DNA from: Gammaproteobacteria bacterium
GTDB lineage: Bacteria; Pseudomonadota; Gammaproteobacteria; Thiohalobacterales; Thiohalobacteraceae
Direction: 5' to 3'
DNA length: 44,769 bases
NCBI GenBank assembly: GCA_018819175.1
Contig: JAHJQQ010000032.1
Span: 1-44,769 of the forward strand
Below the pieces are notes generated by a model. It saw only the letters and a program-made list of their open reading frames with translations, made no database searches and was not told the origin of the DNA. This document shows positions 16,868 to 26,432 of this stretch, one piece after another. A program made the position numbers and the translations under genes. Within the stretch, counting starts at the first letter, position 1; each line of letters starts with the position of its first letter.

Positions 16868-17176
16868 ATGGATAGCGAGACAATAAATAGAATCGAACTT
16901 TTAAGCACCGGCGAATTATTGTTGGGTTTAGAAGGCAATGGAAAGCCGATGTATCAATACATTTATAGAGAAGCAGCAGGTGTGTACTGGGACGATAAAC
17001 TTCACGGGTTTAAATCGACGGAATTAAAAGAATGGTCGTGCTCCAAGTAGTTTTCGCGCATCGTCAGTGCTGTTAAATCTGGTCTTGGTGTAGAACTTCA
17101 GTTAAGTAATAAAGCATCATGGAAAAATGTGCCCGAAGAAGATCAAGAAAAGATAATCGAAGAAAATGCCATATAA
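16868..17176 (+). pseudogene. Cassette A3: small ORF interrupted by an amber codon
   Basis: Sixty codons are open from ATG 16868 to TAG at 17048-17050. The same frame then continues for another 41 sense codons without interruption to TAA at 17174-17176, immediately at the attC inverse core. Restoring the single TAG gives a ~102-aa product, typical for a cassette gene, with a charged helical C-terminus (PEEDQEKIIEEN). I read this as one gene with a nonsense mutation. A short 60-aa product could still be made. No family is recognised. Confidence 0.7.
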
Positions 17177-17248
17177 CAATCACATCAAATTCGCTCCTTT
17201 CGGTCGCCGGACGCTTCTGACGTCGTGCCGTTTATGTGAGCGTTATGT
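17171..17248 (+). other. attC A3
   Basis: Inverse core ATATAAC (17171-17177) exactly complements the cassette start GTTATAT. The match extends three bases further (GCC/GGC). The site ends with GTTATGT at 17242-17248. Confidence 0.9.
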
Positions 17249-17267
17249 GTAAAATAGTAAAGTTTAG

Positions 17268-17471
17268 ATGATTAAAAAATATTTCAGTAATAGCAATGTG
17301 TGGTATGGCTTTCTAACCGTTGCAATAGGTATTTTCTTCTTAATCGAAGGGAGAGCTTGGAATGTATTGTTTAGAGAAAATGAAAAATATATTGTTGGCG
17401 GTGCATTTATAATTTACGGAATAGGCTCCCTAGTTTATGTATATATCTCAGCAAAAAAACAAAACACATAA
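17268..17471 (+). CDS. Cassette A4: two-TM small protein
   Basis: A 67-aa ORF with two hydrophobic segments (~12-28 and ~42-60) and a lysine-rich tail. It begins 20 bases inside its cassette and ends in its attC. AT-rich. No family is recognised; small membrane proteins are a frequent class of integron cassette. Confidence 0.6.
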   Translation: MIKKYFSNSNVWYGFLTVAIGIFFLIEGRAWNVLFRENEKYIVGGAFIIYGIGSLVYVYISAKKQNT

Positions 17472-17554
17472 CAAGGCAATCAAGACCGTTCGCTTTGCTC
17501 TCTTGGACGAACAAAAGCTCCGCTTTTGTCCGCCCCTTATTTAAATCGGTAGCT
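17466..17554 (+). other. attC A4
   Basis: Inverse core ACATAAC (17466-17472) complements the cassette start GTTATGT exactly. The distal core reads GGTAGCT (17548-17554), one base off GTTAGCT, so excision of the next cassette may be impaired. Confidence 0.8.
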
Positions 17555-17559
17555 GCAGA

Positions 17560-18096
17560 ATGAACATCCGGATCCGCGTCGCAACGAACCAAGATCGTGA
17601 TGATATTCGCGATATTCATTTGCAGTCTTTTCCAGAAGAGGAAGGCCATCTAATTGCGGAGTTCGCAGGCAATTTGCTGAGCGAAGAATCTGATCCGGCA
17701 ACAGTCGCGTTGGTTGCCGAAATGGGCGGTGAGGTAGTGGGTCACGTTGCATTTAGTCCCGTATATGGGGGCGTTAATAGCAAGTGTCTCGGCTACATCT
17801 TGGCGCCACTTGCTGTAAAGCCGAGGTATCGCAATACGGGCATCGGCACGAAGCTCGTCGAAGGCGGAATAGCGCGGCTATCGGAAATGGGCGTCAACCT
17901 GTTCCTCGTCTATGGTGATCCGAAGTACTACGGTAGATTCGGGTTCGGAGCAGAAGCGGCTTCAAATTTCGTGCCGCCTTATGAATTGAAGTATCCGTTT
18001 GGGTGGCTCGCAATCCTACGGAGCCAGGAAGGTTCTAATGAACAAGCGGTCCAACTGTCGTGCGTGGAGTCGCTGCGCAATCCAGCTCTGTGGTAG
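17560..18096 (+). CDS. Cassette A5: GNAT-family N-acetyltransferase
   Basis: A 178-aa GNAT protein, probably a YhbS-type small-molecule or protein acetyltransferase. Motif A is seen as LAVKPRYRNTGIGTKLV (~88-104), and a typical late motif YGDPKYYGRFGF follows. It is the last cassette of array A. Its final ~20 codons reappear, diverged, at the end of array B (40281-40346), so the ancestral integron carried this gene as its terminal cassette. The acceptor substrate is unknown. Confidence 0.88.
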   Translation: MNIRIRVATNQDRDDIRDIHLQSFPEEEGHLIAEFAGNLLSEESDPATVALVAEMGGEVVGHVAFSPVYGGVNSKCLGYILAPLAVKPRYRNTGIGTKLVEGGIARLSEMGVNLFLVYGDPKYYGRFGFGAEAASNFVPPYELKYPFGWLAILRSQEGSNEQAVQLSCVESLRNPALW

Positions 18097-18101
18097 CGAA
18101 G

Positions 18102-18183
18102 CAGCTAAAAGCGGGGGGGGGATTATTTTTTCACCATCGAGAACAAACGATCGAAAATTTAATCCCTCCGTCCCCTTTATTCA
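18102..18183 (+). repeat. Shared right flank of integron array A
   Basis: It starts with the degenerate inverse core AGCTAAA of cassette A5 and continues through a stretch that matches 40351-40435 after array B (CGAGAAC...ATTTAATCCCTCCGTCC). The left arm of the inverted repeat seen in copy B has been replaced here by a run of G. Confidence 0.7.
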
Positions 18184-18280
18184 CACATACCTCTATGCTT
18201 AACAATTCATGCTCGTTCCATTGATCATAAGCAGCAAGGATGGCGCGCGAACCGACCGGTCAGCTTCTATAGCACAGGGC

Positions 18281-18949
18281 TCATTCCTGGCTGTTGAAGG
18301 CACCGAACAGGTGCAGCAGGCTGGTGAACAGATTGTAAATTGAGACATACAGCGTCACGGTCGCCATGATGTAGTTCGTTTCACCGCCGTGAATGATGTT
18401 GCTGGTCTCATACAGTATCAGTCCGGACATCAGCAGTACGAACATCGCCGACACGGCCAGCGACAGCCCGGGCATCTCCAGGAAATATGCGCCCAATCCG
18501 GCCAGGAAGGCGACCAGGATGCCGATCATGAGGAACTGTCCCATGAAACTGAAATCCTTGCGCGAGACCAGGGCATAGCCTGACAGTGCAAGGAAGCTGG
18601 CTCCGGTAGCCCCGAGCGCAGACATCACCAGTGTGCCGCCGTTGGCCAGGCCAAGATAGGCATTCAGTACCGGCCCCAGGGTGTAACCCATGAAGCCGGT
18701 CAGGGCGAACACCATCGCCAGTCCCAGGCTGCTGTTACGAAAACGCGTCGTGAGATACAACAGTCCGAAATAGCCAACCAATGTAATGACCAGGCCGGGA
18801 TGCGGCAGATTGAGCGCCATCGACACACCTGCGGTCGCGGCGCTGAACACCAGCGTCAGCGCGAGCAGGAAGTAGGTGTTGCGCAGTACCCGATGACCGC
18901 TGATGTCGGTTGCTTGGCTGGCCAAGGTAGGTGTTGCATAGGTATTCAT
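18281..18949 (-). CDS. BAX inhibitor-1/YccA family membrane protein
   Basis: A 222-aa protein with seven hydrophobic segments, the TMBIM/BI-1 layout. It ends with the family-type pattern YETSNIIHGGETNYIMATV and then a last TM. Bacterial members include E. coli YccA, which modulates FtsH, and BsYetJ, a pH-sensitive calcium leak. ATG 18949 is preferred because GAGG lies upstream; an ATG six codons earlier is also in frame. It is a monocistronic-looking minus-strand gene next to the right end of array A. Confidence 0.88.
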   Translation of the reverse strand: MNTYATPTLASQATDISGHRVLRNTYFLLALTLVFSAATAGVSMALNLPHPGLVITLVGYFGLLYLTTRFRNSSLGLAMVFALTGFMGYTLGPVLNAYLGLANGGTLVMSALGATGASFLALSGYALVSRKDFSFMGQFLMIGILVAFLAGLGAYFLEMPGLSLAVSAMFVLLMSGLILYETSNIIHGGETNYIMATVTLYVSIYNLFTSLLHLFGAFNSQE

Positions 18950-19013
18950 ATCTGGATGCCTCGACATGGTTTTAGTGTGTCTAATGGTACTGTGGTGTTA
19001 ACACGCCGGGTCT

Positions 19014-19370
19014 TCACATTTCAGCAGACCGCTGATGCATCTGCAGCGCCTCGTCCGTCCGCCGTCTGTCGGTCTCAAGTGCCAGACGGCGCATGACCGT
19101 GCGCGCGGAGCGGCTTATAGCACGATCAATGGCGATATACATATCAGCCTGAATATCCTGCACGATGACGTTCGTCCTGCCATCAAGCCGTATTTCGATC
19201 AGGCAGCGCTTGTCGATGCCGCCGCGCGTTCCATTGATATCAGATAACTTGACGTCAATTCGGCGTATGCGGCTGGCGGTACGTGTCAACGTGAAGCTGA
19301 TGCGTTTATGCACATAGTCGTTAAGTGCATCGGTTAATGTGAACCCCCTGGACTGAATGGAAATTTGCAT
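19014..19370 (-). CDS. HPF/RaiA-family ribosome-associated protein
   Basis: A 118-aa protein with the beta-alpha-beta-beta-beta-alpha pattern of hibernation-promoting factor. It begins MQISIQSRGFTLTDAL, has the usual KLSDINGTRGG loop, and a late helix AIDRAISRSARTVMRR. GAGG precedes the ATG. It probably binds the 30S subunit and favours dormancy under stress. It is short-form, lacking the C-terminal dimerisation domain of long HPF. Genes for Usp and NhaR upstream suggest a stress-related neighbourhood. Confidence 0.82.
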   Translation of the reverse strand: MQISIQSRGFTLTDALNDYVHKRISFTLTRTASRIRRIDVKLSDINGTRGGIDKRCLIEIRLDGRTNVIVQDIQADMYIAIDRAISRSARTVMRRLALETDRRRTDEALQMHQRSAEM

Positions 19371-19576
19371 GGTTGCATCCTCAATCTGCGGTAGATGACA
19401 GTGGAAGATACTGTAGCCGCTGGGACGTCATGGGTGAATTCGGAATATGCCGATTACACTTCGGAAAATACGATCCAATGCGCTTGGAGGCGGGACAGAA
19501 TCCGGAGTGAGGCTGATCTATGCATTAGCGAGCCAGCCGTCAGGCTGTCGCTGTGCATAACTGTCAGACCTTGAGA

Positions 19577-20482
19577 TCAGATGGGAGAGAATAGTGCGTT
19601 TCGAGCTGTTTCCGTGATCGCGGATACTGCCGGATGCTTGATGCGGCGTTCCGCGGAAATGGCGTAGAAGCTCTCCTTGATGTCCTGTGTGCGTCCAATC
19701 ACGCGCACCCCGTATTTTTCGACGACATCGTTCTCCACCGCGGTGGGTGATGTGAAGATGCCGATATCCGCCTCGCCGAAGGCCTTCATCAATGCGCGAT
19801 CCTCGAATTCCGCGACCACATGGGGTTTTATGCCTTGCCGCTCGAACCATTGTTCCAGCAGGCGCCGCAAGGCACTGCTGGTGGTCGGCATGAGCATGGG
19901 CGCACCGTGTAGCGATTTGGGGAATTTCGCGCTGAATTTCCGTGCTGATTTTGGCGTCGCGAAGAAACTGATGCCGGATTCACCGAGCAGATGATTGTAG
20001 GCGCGGATATTCAGCGTAGGACTCAATGGGGTATCGGCGAGGACAAGATCGAGTTTATGTACCGACAAGTCTGCAAGTAAATCGGATAACGGCGCTTCCG
20101 TACAGATCAGATGCACCGGGTCTTGCATCCGCATGGCGGGTTCCAACACCCGGTAGGCCACCAACTTGGGTACCACCATCGCGACACCGACCGTGAGTGT
20201 CAAGGCGGCTCCCGGTGTCCGGCCTGCCAGAATGTCCTGCAGTTCATCACTGAGGCGAAACATCTCATCGGCATAGGAAAAGACCACGCGACCGGTATCG
20301 GTCAGGGCGAGGTTACGGCCACTTTTCTGGAATAACTTGGCACCCATCTGCTCTTCGAGTTCCCGCAACTGACCACTGATGGTCTGTGGCGTAACGTGCA
20401 GAATCTCCGAGGCGCTGGCGATCGAGCCATGCGCGGCCACTGCCCAGAAATAGCGTAAATGTTTCAGATTCAGATTCGACAT
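19577..20482 (-). CDS. nhaR: LysR-family regulator NhaR
   Basis: A 301-aa LysR-type regulator. Its winged HTH is at residues ~5-62 (SIASASEILHVTPQTISGQLRELE), followed by a periplasmic-binding-like sensor domain. The N-terminus (LNLKHLRYFWAVA) and overall sequence match NhaR, which activates sodium/proton antiporter genes in response to Na+. Encoded downstream of an Mrp-type operon and a Usp gene on the same strand, it may control that operon. Confidence 0.88.
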   Translation of the reverse strand: MSNLNLKHLRYFWAVAAHGSIASASEILHVTPQTISGQLRELEEQMGAKLFQKSGRNLALTDTGRVVFSYADEMFRLSDELQDILAGRTPGAALTLTVGVAMVVPKLVAYRVLEPAMRMQDPVHLICTEAPLSDLLADLSVHKLDLVLADTPLSPTLNIRAYNHLLGESGISFFATPKSARKFSAKFPKSLHGAPMLMPTTSSALRRLLEQWFERQGIKPHVVAEFEDRALMKAFGEADIGIFTSPTAVENDVVEKYGVRVIGRTQDIKESFYAISAERRIKHPAVSAITETARNALFSPI

Positions 20483-20601
20483 GAGGGTGTGTTTATCCTG
20501 ACTTGGTCGCTGCAGTGGACTGTAAGCGAAAACCTATTCGGCGCATAGGCGCTGGAAACAGTTGTCATTATCCCGCCCATCCAATAGCTGTGTCGCAACA
20601 G

Positions 20602-21531
20602 CTATTGCACAGGAGAGGCAAAGGCGGGTGGCTTCACGGCCAGCACGGCGGTTTGCGTCTCCCGAAGGACATCCTCGGCGGTATTGCCGATCAGCAAACC
20701 AACGATGCCGACTCTGCCGAGTGTGCCCATCACGATGAGATCGACGTCGCGTTCCCGTGCGCAATTGGCAATGATCTGTGCGGGCCGACCTTTGAGTAAG
20801 TGCACATTATCCGCCGCGGTGTCCAGGCCATAGGGAGAGAGCAGGCTGTCCAGACCCTGTCTATGGTGTTTTTTCGTTGCCTCGAGTAGTTGTTCCAGAT
20901 CAGCGCGCGGGATGCGTCCGCGACCGTTGGCCAGCATGGATTCACCTTGAAGTTCCCAGGCATGCACTACGTGCAGCTCGGCTCGCTCGCGCTCGGCAAA
21001 CGACGTGGCGAGATCGAGAATCAAACGTTGCGAATCACCGGTCTCATCATCAAAGGGATCCACCGCAGCGAGAACCCGACGGTAGCCGCTCCGATCGCCC
21101 AACCGGTCAATCCAGACCGGGCAGGGACATTTGCGTAACAGATGCATATCACTGCTGCCAAACAGGGCGCGGGACAGGCTGGTGTCCTGTTGTGCCACCT
21201 TGATGACCAGATCATGGGCATTGCGCTGCACGGCGCGGATGACCTCAATGAACAGGATGCCGTTGGACACGGTGGTGTAGACGGGAATGCCGGCGTCGGC
21301 ATACGGTTTTGTGAATTCTCCCAGCGCATGAAGTCTCTGTTCCCTTAACGCCATATTGAAATCCATGGCGTAGGTCCGCTTGATATAGTCGGCGACACCC
21401 GCGTCGGGAATAACATCCATGACGGTCAGACGCGCAGCATTGCTCTGGGACAGGGAAACCGCTCTGTCCAATGCGTCGGTCAATCCGTCCTGGCGATCCG
21501 CGATAAACAGAATATTCTTGAACCGATTCAT
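20602..21531 (-). CDS. Tandem universal stress protein (UspE-like)
   Basis: A 309-aa protein made of two Usp domains (~1-145 and ~155-305). The second ends in the nucleotide-binding motif GTLGRVGIVGLLIGNTAE; in the first the equivalent is degenerate (LFGSSDMHLLRK). A GGAGGTGA ribosome site precedes the start. It lies 25 bp after the last antiporter gene, so it is probably the ninth gene of the operon. UspE-type proteins act in stress survival; a specific role in salt or pH stress is inferred from position. Confidence 0.88.
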   Translation of the reverse strand: MNRFKNILFIADRQDGLTDALDRAVSLSQSNAARLTVMDVIPDAGVADYIKRTYAMDFNMALREQRLHALGEFTKPYADAGIPVYTTVSNGILFIEVIRAVQRNAHDLVIKVAQQDTSLSRALFGSSDMHLLRKCPCPVWIDRLGDRSGYRRVLAAVDPFDDETGDSQRLILDLATSFAERERAELHVVHAWELQGESMLANGRGRIPRADLEQLLEATKKHHRQGLDSLLSPYGLDTAADNVHLLKGRPAQIIANCARERDVDLIVMGTLGRVGIVGLLIGNTAEDVLRETQTAVLAVKPPAFASPVQ

Positions 21532-21555
21532 GATTCACCTCCGATAGAGCGATGC

Positions 21556-23220
21556 TCAAGTCATCATCATTAACGCGCCCAGCAGTAACGCCCCGATCCC
21601 CAGCCAGAGGCTGCCGATCAAAGGCCAGCTGTCCGTACCTTTTTTGGATTGCAACTGCTGTCCTGGCTGCAGTGCGTCATGCATTGAATTCTCTATCACT
21701 CGCCGAGTGCTTCCCAACGTCCTGCTGCGGGTTTGCATGGCGCGCATCAGCAACACGATTCGATGCCAGCGAGCACGAAGATAACGCCGTGCCTTAGGGG
21801 AACGGCCCTGAGCTTTAGCCAGTTCCGGTAATCGTTGTTTGTTCTGTACCACCAGGGCGGCGGCAATGAGCCCCAACAACAGTGCTACGCCACCGCTGAA
21901 CAGCTGACTTGCATCCGCTTGTGTGAAGGGCACCAATGCAATGAGCGCAAGCAACAGCAGCCAGGCAAGCATGGATAACATGGCATGTGGAGCAACAGGC
22001 TTCGCCGGTTGTTGCCAGAGCAGATACAGCAGACGTGCCATCAAGGCCACGGTAGTAAATGCCGCGACGCCGAGTACTGTCAGCAGGCTGTGCGCCTGAT
22101 CCGGAAGACTCGTTGTCAGCATCGACTTGGCCAGGGCGCCGCTGGTCAACGGTGCGCCGGCCAAGGCGAGGGCGAGAAAGCCAAGACCCGCCCAGATCCA
22201 CGGACGCAAGCCGCCGCGTTCGACCAGACCCAGGCCGAGAAACAGCGCGCCTTTGACCAGCGCATGATGCGCGGCATAGATCACCAGGGCGCTGATCAAA
22301 GCCGGTGCCGCGGCAGGCCAGGCCCATGCGGCACCTATGCCCAGCGTGAGCACGCCCATCTTGCTGATACTGGAATAGCCGAGCAGCAGGCGCGGATGCC
22401 GCTGTAACAAGCCGTTGATCGCACCGAAGAAGATGCCGATGACGCCAACGACCATCAGCACTTCTCCCCAACCGATGAGTGCGGCATCACCCGGTGGCAG
22501 GAAGCGCAACCAACCGAGCAGGCCGGCCTTGATCATGGCGCCGCTCAACACCGCCACCGCAGGTGCCGGTGCGACCGCATAGGCCTGCGGCAGCCAGAGA
22601 TGCAGACCGGGCAGCGCGAGTTTGATACCGAAGCCGACGATCAGCAGCAACACCACCAGGTCACTCGGTGTCGTGGTTTTCAACATCTGAAAACTCAATC
22701 CACCGCTTTGCTGCGCGAGTATGACAATGGCGCTGAACAGGATCAGTTCACCGGCAATGGTCCAGGCGAGATAGCGGCGTGCAGCACGGCGTGCGCGCAG
22801 CGATGCCGGATGCGCGACGAGTCCATACGCGGCCAGCCCCATGAGCGTAAAGCCCAGATAGAAACTCAGCATATCCTGCGCCACGATCAGCCCAAGATTG
22901 CCCGCCATCGCCAATAGAAAGAACACGCGGAAACGCGTACTGTCGATGTTGCCCTTTGGGCTGCCTATCGCAAACAGGCTTGCCGCCAACCACAGCAGAC
23001 TGCTGAACAACAGGAACAGGCGACCGGTCTTGTCCAGGCCGAGTTCGACACCGAGCAACAACCAGGGCAGGGAGACCGTGGTGCCGATCGGCACTGTCAG
23101 CGCTGCGATCAGTGCGGGCAGCACGGCGATCACCGTTAACCAGCGCGCGTACCGTTGGCCGGACAGCGCCGCCAACAGCAACGGCAGTAACCAGATCAGT
23201 AACAGCATCGCGGCGTTCAC
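21556..23220 (-). CDS. Proton-conducting transporter subunit, third MrpD/NuoL-type paralogue
   Basis: A 554-aa membrane protein of the complex I/Mrp antiporter-subunit family (Proton_antipo_M), with about 14 TMs. It has an acidic and lysine-bearing core (GFGIKLALPGLHLWLPQAYAV), then a charged linker and an extra C-terminal TM. GTG 23220 is chosen because it overlaps the previous stop as GTGA; the ORF extends 12 codons further without a good start. It is the last of three such paralogues in a row, whereas classical Mrp has only MrpA and MrpD. Confidence 0.88.
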   Translation of the reverse strand: MNAAMLLLIWLLPLLLAALSGQRYARWLTVIAVLPALIAALTVPIGTTVSLPWLLLGVELGLDKTGRLFLLFSSLLWLAASLFAIGSPKGNIDSTRFRVFFLLAMAGNLGLIVAQDMLSFYLGFTLMGLAAYGLVAHPASLRARRAARRYLAWTIAGELILFSAIVILAQQSGGLSFQMLKTTTPSDLVVLLLIVGFGIKLALPGLHLWLPQAYAVAPAPAVAVLSGAMIKAGLLGWLRFLPPGDAALIGWGEVLMVVGVIGIFFGAINGLLQRHPRLLLGYSSISKMGVLTLGIGAAWAWPAAAPALISALVIYAAHHALVKGALFLGLGLVERGGLRPWIWAGLGFLALALAGAPLTSGALAKSMLTTSLPDQAHSLLTVLGVAAFTTVALMARLLYLLWQQPAKPVAPHAMLSMLAWLLLLALIALVPFTQADASQLFSGGVALLLGLIAAALVVQNKQRLPELAKAQGRSPKARRYLRARWHRIVLLMRAMQTRSRTLGSTRRVIENSMHDALQPGQQLQSKKGTDSWPLIGSLWLGIGALLLGALMMMT

Positions 23221-24719
23221 AGGCCATACTCCCGTTGGGCAATCAGACTCGCCCACTCAAGCGGGCTGTAAGGTGCGGCCGCGAACAGACCGGCCGCCAG
23301 CGCCAGCACCGCCGTGATGATCGGTGGCCATAACAAGGCGCCATGGGTTTCGAAACGCGCGGCGGGAATGTGTTCGTCCGGCCAGACCGCAGCGGGCGTG
23401 CGGAACCAGGCGCGATAGAGTATGGGAAGAAAATAGCCGGCATTGAGCAGACTGCTGAGGATCAGCACCGGCAAGACCCAGCCGGCCATACCGGCCTCGA
23501 CAGCGCCGAGCCCCAGATACCATTTGCTGATGAAGCCCGCCACTGGCGGTATGCCGATCATGCCCAATGCCGCGATGCTGAACGCCAGTGTCGTGCCGGG
23601 CATGCGCCGGCCGACACCGTTCATCTCGCTGACCTTGTGGATGCCGAGTGTTTCGGCATAGTTGCCGGCGGCGAAGAACAGCGTGATCTTCATGATGCCC
23701 TGATGCACCAGATGAACAATACCGCCGATGGTCCCGATCGGTCCGAGGATCGCCGTACCCAATGCGATATAGGACACCTGACTGACCGTCGAATAGGCGA
23801 GGCGTTTTTTCAGACTGTCCTGGAACAGCGCCTTCACGGAACCGTAGACAATCGTGATGCCGGCCGCGATGCCCAGTGCCATGAGCACGCCCAACTCACT
23901 CGCAAAGGTGACGCCGTAGACGTCGTAGACCACGCGCACGATACCGAAGGCGCCGGCCTTGACCACGGCCACGGCATGCAGCAGTGCGCTCACCGGTGCC
24001 GGTGCGACCATCGCCTCGGGTAGCCAACCATGTAGTGGCACCAACGCCGCTTTGACGCCGAGGCCGGCAATCAGCAAGGCGAAGATCAGTATCAGCTGCG
24101 TATGATATTCACTCGACAATCCGCTCAGTACACCGCCTTCGACAAACGACGTCTGTCCGACGATGGCATACAACCACACCGTGCCGATCAGCAGCAGCAT
24201 GCCACCGCTGAGCGTATAGGTGAGATAGATACGCGCGCCGCGTATCGCTTCAGGCGTGCCGCGATGCGCCACCAGCGGGTAGGTCGCCAGCGTCAGCAGC
24301 TCGTAGAAGATCACAAAGGTGAACAGATTGCCGGCCAGTGCCAGACCGACCGTCGCCGACACGCAGAGACTGAAGAAGCCGAAGAAGCGACTGCGATGTG
24401 GCGAGGTTTCCAGGTAACCGATGGCATAGATCGTCGTCACCAGCCAGAGCACCGAAGACAGACTGACGAACAGCAACGACAGTTTGTCCGCATGCAAGAC
24501 CAGATCAAGCCCCGGCGCGAGTGCCCAGCGTGTCTCGTAGGATTGTCCATGAAACACGCCCCAGATCAGCACGCCGACCAGGAATATCTTGACGAAGGCG
24601 CCGGCCAGATTAAGCGTCGTGCGCAGCCGATGACTGCCTTCCGGTAAAAAGAAAATCACCAGACCCGGCAGCAGAGAACTCAGTATCACCAGTAACGGTA
24701 AACTGGTCGCGGAATTCAT
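23217..24719 (-). CDS. Proton-conducting transporter subunit, MrpD/HyfB-type paralogue
   Basis: A 500-aa protein with about 14 TMs. It carries the antiporter-subunit pattern IFYELLTLATYPL with the conserved TM5 glutamate, and GLGVKAALVPLHGWLPEAM with the TM7 lysine. ATG 24719 overlaps the previous stop (ATGA), which fixes the start 29 codons inside the longest ORF. It is the second of three paralogues, and likely one of the ion channels of an Mrp-like complex. Confidence 0.9.
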   Translation of the reverse strand: MNSATSLPLLVILSSLLPGLVIFFLPEGSHRLRTTLNLAGAFVKIFLVGVLIWGVFHGQSYETRWALAPGLDLVLHADKLSLLFVSLSSVLWLVTTIYAIGYLETSPHRSRFFGFFSLCVSATVGLALAGNLFTFVIFYELLTLATYPLVAHRGTPEAIRGARIYLTYTLSGGMLLLIGTVWLYAIVGQTSFVEGGVLSGLSSEYHTQLILIFALLIAGLGVKAALVPLHGWLPEAMVAPAPVSALLHAVAVVKAGAFGIVRVVYDVYGVTFASELGVLMALGIAAGITIVYGSVKALFQDSLKKRLAYSTVSQVSYIALGTAILGPIGTIGGIVHLVHQGIMKITLFFAAGNYAETLGIHKVSEMNGVGRRMPGTTLAFSIAALGMIGIPPVAGFISKWYLGLGAVEAGMAGWVLPVLILSSLLNAGYFLPILYRAWFRTPAAVWPDEHIPAARFETHGALLWPPIITAVLALAAGLFAAAPYSPLEWASLIAQREYGL

Positions 24720-26152
24720 GAACCGTTCTCCAGCAGTGTCCAAACGTGGGCGCCGGCGAGGCCGAGTACCAGGGTGGCCGTGAGTGTAAGCAGCAACGCG
24801 GGCCATTCCTCACGCGCCACCGCGACGGCTTGATGCGGGTAGGGTTGATTGCCGAAGGCGTGTCCGAGTATGCGGAAGATATAGGCGGCGGCCAGTAGTG
24901 AACCGATCGCCGTCACCGCAACCCACAACCACTGACCGGTCGCGATAGCCGCGCTGATCAATTGCCATTTGCCGAGAAAAGTGCCGCTCGGTGGCAGACC
25001 GATCAAGGCCACACCGGCGAGTGCGATGGCGAAGGTCGTTAACGGTAGACGCTGCACCATGCCGCCGAGTTCTTGAATGTTGTCGTGACCGGAACGCTGC
25101 TGAACGATGCCGATGGCGAGAAACAGACCGGCCTTGGCAAAGCCGTGGGTCAAGGCGAGCATGACCAGACCGCCGGTGGCGACATCACGCGCCGGTCCGG
25201 GTGGCAATGCCAGCAACAGCGGAAAGAACAGAAACAGATAACCCAATTGCGCGACCGTGGAATAGGCAGCGAGCAGTTTGAGTCGTTCCGCCCGCAGGGC
25301 CTGCCAGGAACCCCAGAGCACTGCGCCTGCGCCCAGTACGCCGAGCAGGTTCGCCGCAGTCGGTGTGACTATGTCCGCGAATACATCCAACCAAAGGCGC
25401 AACACCAGATAGAAGGCCGCCTTCACTACCAGCGCCGACAACACCGCACTGACCGGTGCCGGCGCACTGCCATGCGCGGGCGGCAGCCAGAAGTGCAGCG
25501 GAAACAGCGCCGTCTTCAACAACAGTCCGAGGGTCATCAAGGTCAGTGCCGACCAGGCAATCGGTCCGGGCTTGACCACCTGCGTCAGGGTAGCGAGATC
25601 CAGCGTGGCATAACCGGCATAGAGCAGCGCCACGCCCACTAAAAACAGCATCGAACCGAGCAGGCCCACCAGCAGATAACGCAACGCCGCCTGCACCGCT
25701 GCGTGCTTGCCGCTGAGTGCGGCCAGCGCCACGGCACTCAGGCCGAGCAGTTCCAGCGTGACATACAGATTGAACAGATCACCGGACAGTAACAGTGCAT
25801 TCAACGCCGTCCACAACAACAACCACAGCGGCCAGAACTGGGCGCGTTCAGACGCTTTTCCGAAATAGGCGCTGGCATAGACGCTCGCGGCAAACATCAC
25901 CAGGGCGATCATCAGCAGCAGAATGGCGGACAGACCATCAGCACGCAGCGCGATCCCCAATCCTGCTGTCCAACCGCCGAGTTCGTAGTGCAAGGCACCT
26001 GCGGTGTTCACGCCATACAACAGCGCAATCGCGCTCGCCGTGATGGCGAGTCCCGAGAAGATGACCAGCGCCGTTGCAATGCGTGGCAGCAGCAGCGCCA
26101 ACAGCGCGGCGGTCAACGGCAGCGCGACCAGTGCGATGAGCGCATCAGTCAT
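24716..26152 (-). CDS. Proton-conducting transporter subunit MrpD-like
   Basis: A 478-aa protein of the same family as its two downstream neighbours. LYVTLELLGLSAVAL holds the TM5 glutamate, and GLLLKTALFPLHFWLPPAHG the TM7 lysine. It follows the MrpC-like gene with an 8-base overlap, the position of mrpD in standard operons, so it is the best mrpD equivalent. Confidence 0.92.
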   Translation of the reverse strand: MTDALIALVALPLTAALLALLLPRIATALVIFSGLAITASAIALLYGVNTAGALHYELGGWTAGLGIALRADGLSAILLLMIALVMFAASVYASAYFGKASERAQFWPLWLLLWTALNALLLSGDLFNLYVTLELLGLSAVALAALSGKHAAVQAALRYLLVGLLGSMLFLVGVALLYAGYATLDLATLTQVVKPGPIAWSALTLMTLGLLLKTALFPLHFWLPPAHGSAPAPVSAVLSALVVKAAFYLVLRLWLDVFADIVTPTAANLLGVLGAGAVLWGSWQALRAERLKLLAAYSTVAQLGYLFLFFPLLLALPPGPARDVATGGLVMLALTHGFAKAGLFLAIGIVQQRSGHDNIQELGGMVQRLPLTTFAIALAGVALIGLPPSGTFLGKWQLISAAIATGQWLWVAVTAIGSLLAAAYIFRILGHAFGNQPYPHQAVAVAREEWPALLLTLTATLVLGLAGAHVWTLLENGS

Positions 26153-26432
26153 GGGGCTGCTCCCGAGTCAGGCGTCGCGCCAATGCGAGTGCGAGTGCGG
26201 TGGCACTCACTGCAACCACGATCCCGGTCAATACCAGCGCATGCGGAATCGGGTCCGGTGGCATGCCGGGCCCGCGATAGGCGATGGCGATCAGCAGCAT
26301 GAACACGCCCGACCCCATGACATTGATGGCCAGGATGCGCTGCAGCAGGGCAGGGTGCAGCAGCGCGCTGCGCAAACCGAGCGCCAGGAGAAGGCAGCCA
26401 CTCAAGGCATACAACCATTGCGTGGTCAGCAT
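26145..26432 (-). CDS. MrpC/NuoK-like subunit
   Basis: A 95-aa protein with three TMs. The segment LLQRILAINVMGSGVFMLLI matches the NuoK/MrpC family in the second TM. It overlaps its neighbours by 7-8 bases on both sides. It should contribute to the proton path of the antiporter complex. Confidence 0.88.
   Translation of the reverse strand: MLTTQWLYALSGCLLLALGLRSALLHPALLQRILAINVMGSGVFMLLIAIAYRGPGMPPDPIPHALVLTGIVVAVSATALALALARRLTREQPHD

Noticed and set aside
15582..18108. Tandem-repeat or CRISPR interpretation of the recurring spacers in the cassette regions
   Set aside because: The repeated units are imperfect 60-95-base palindromic attC sites between different genes, not short identical repeats with uniform spacers.
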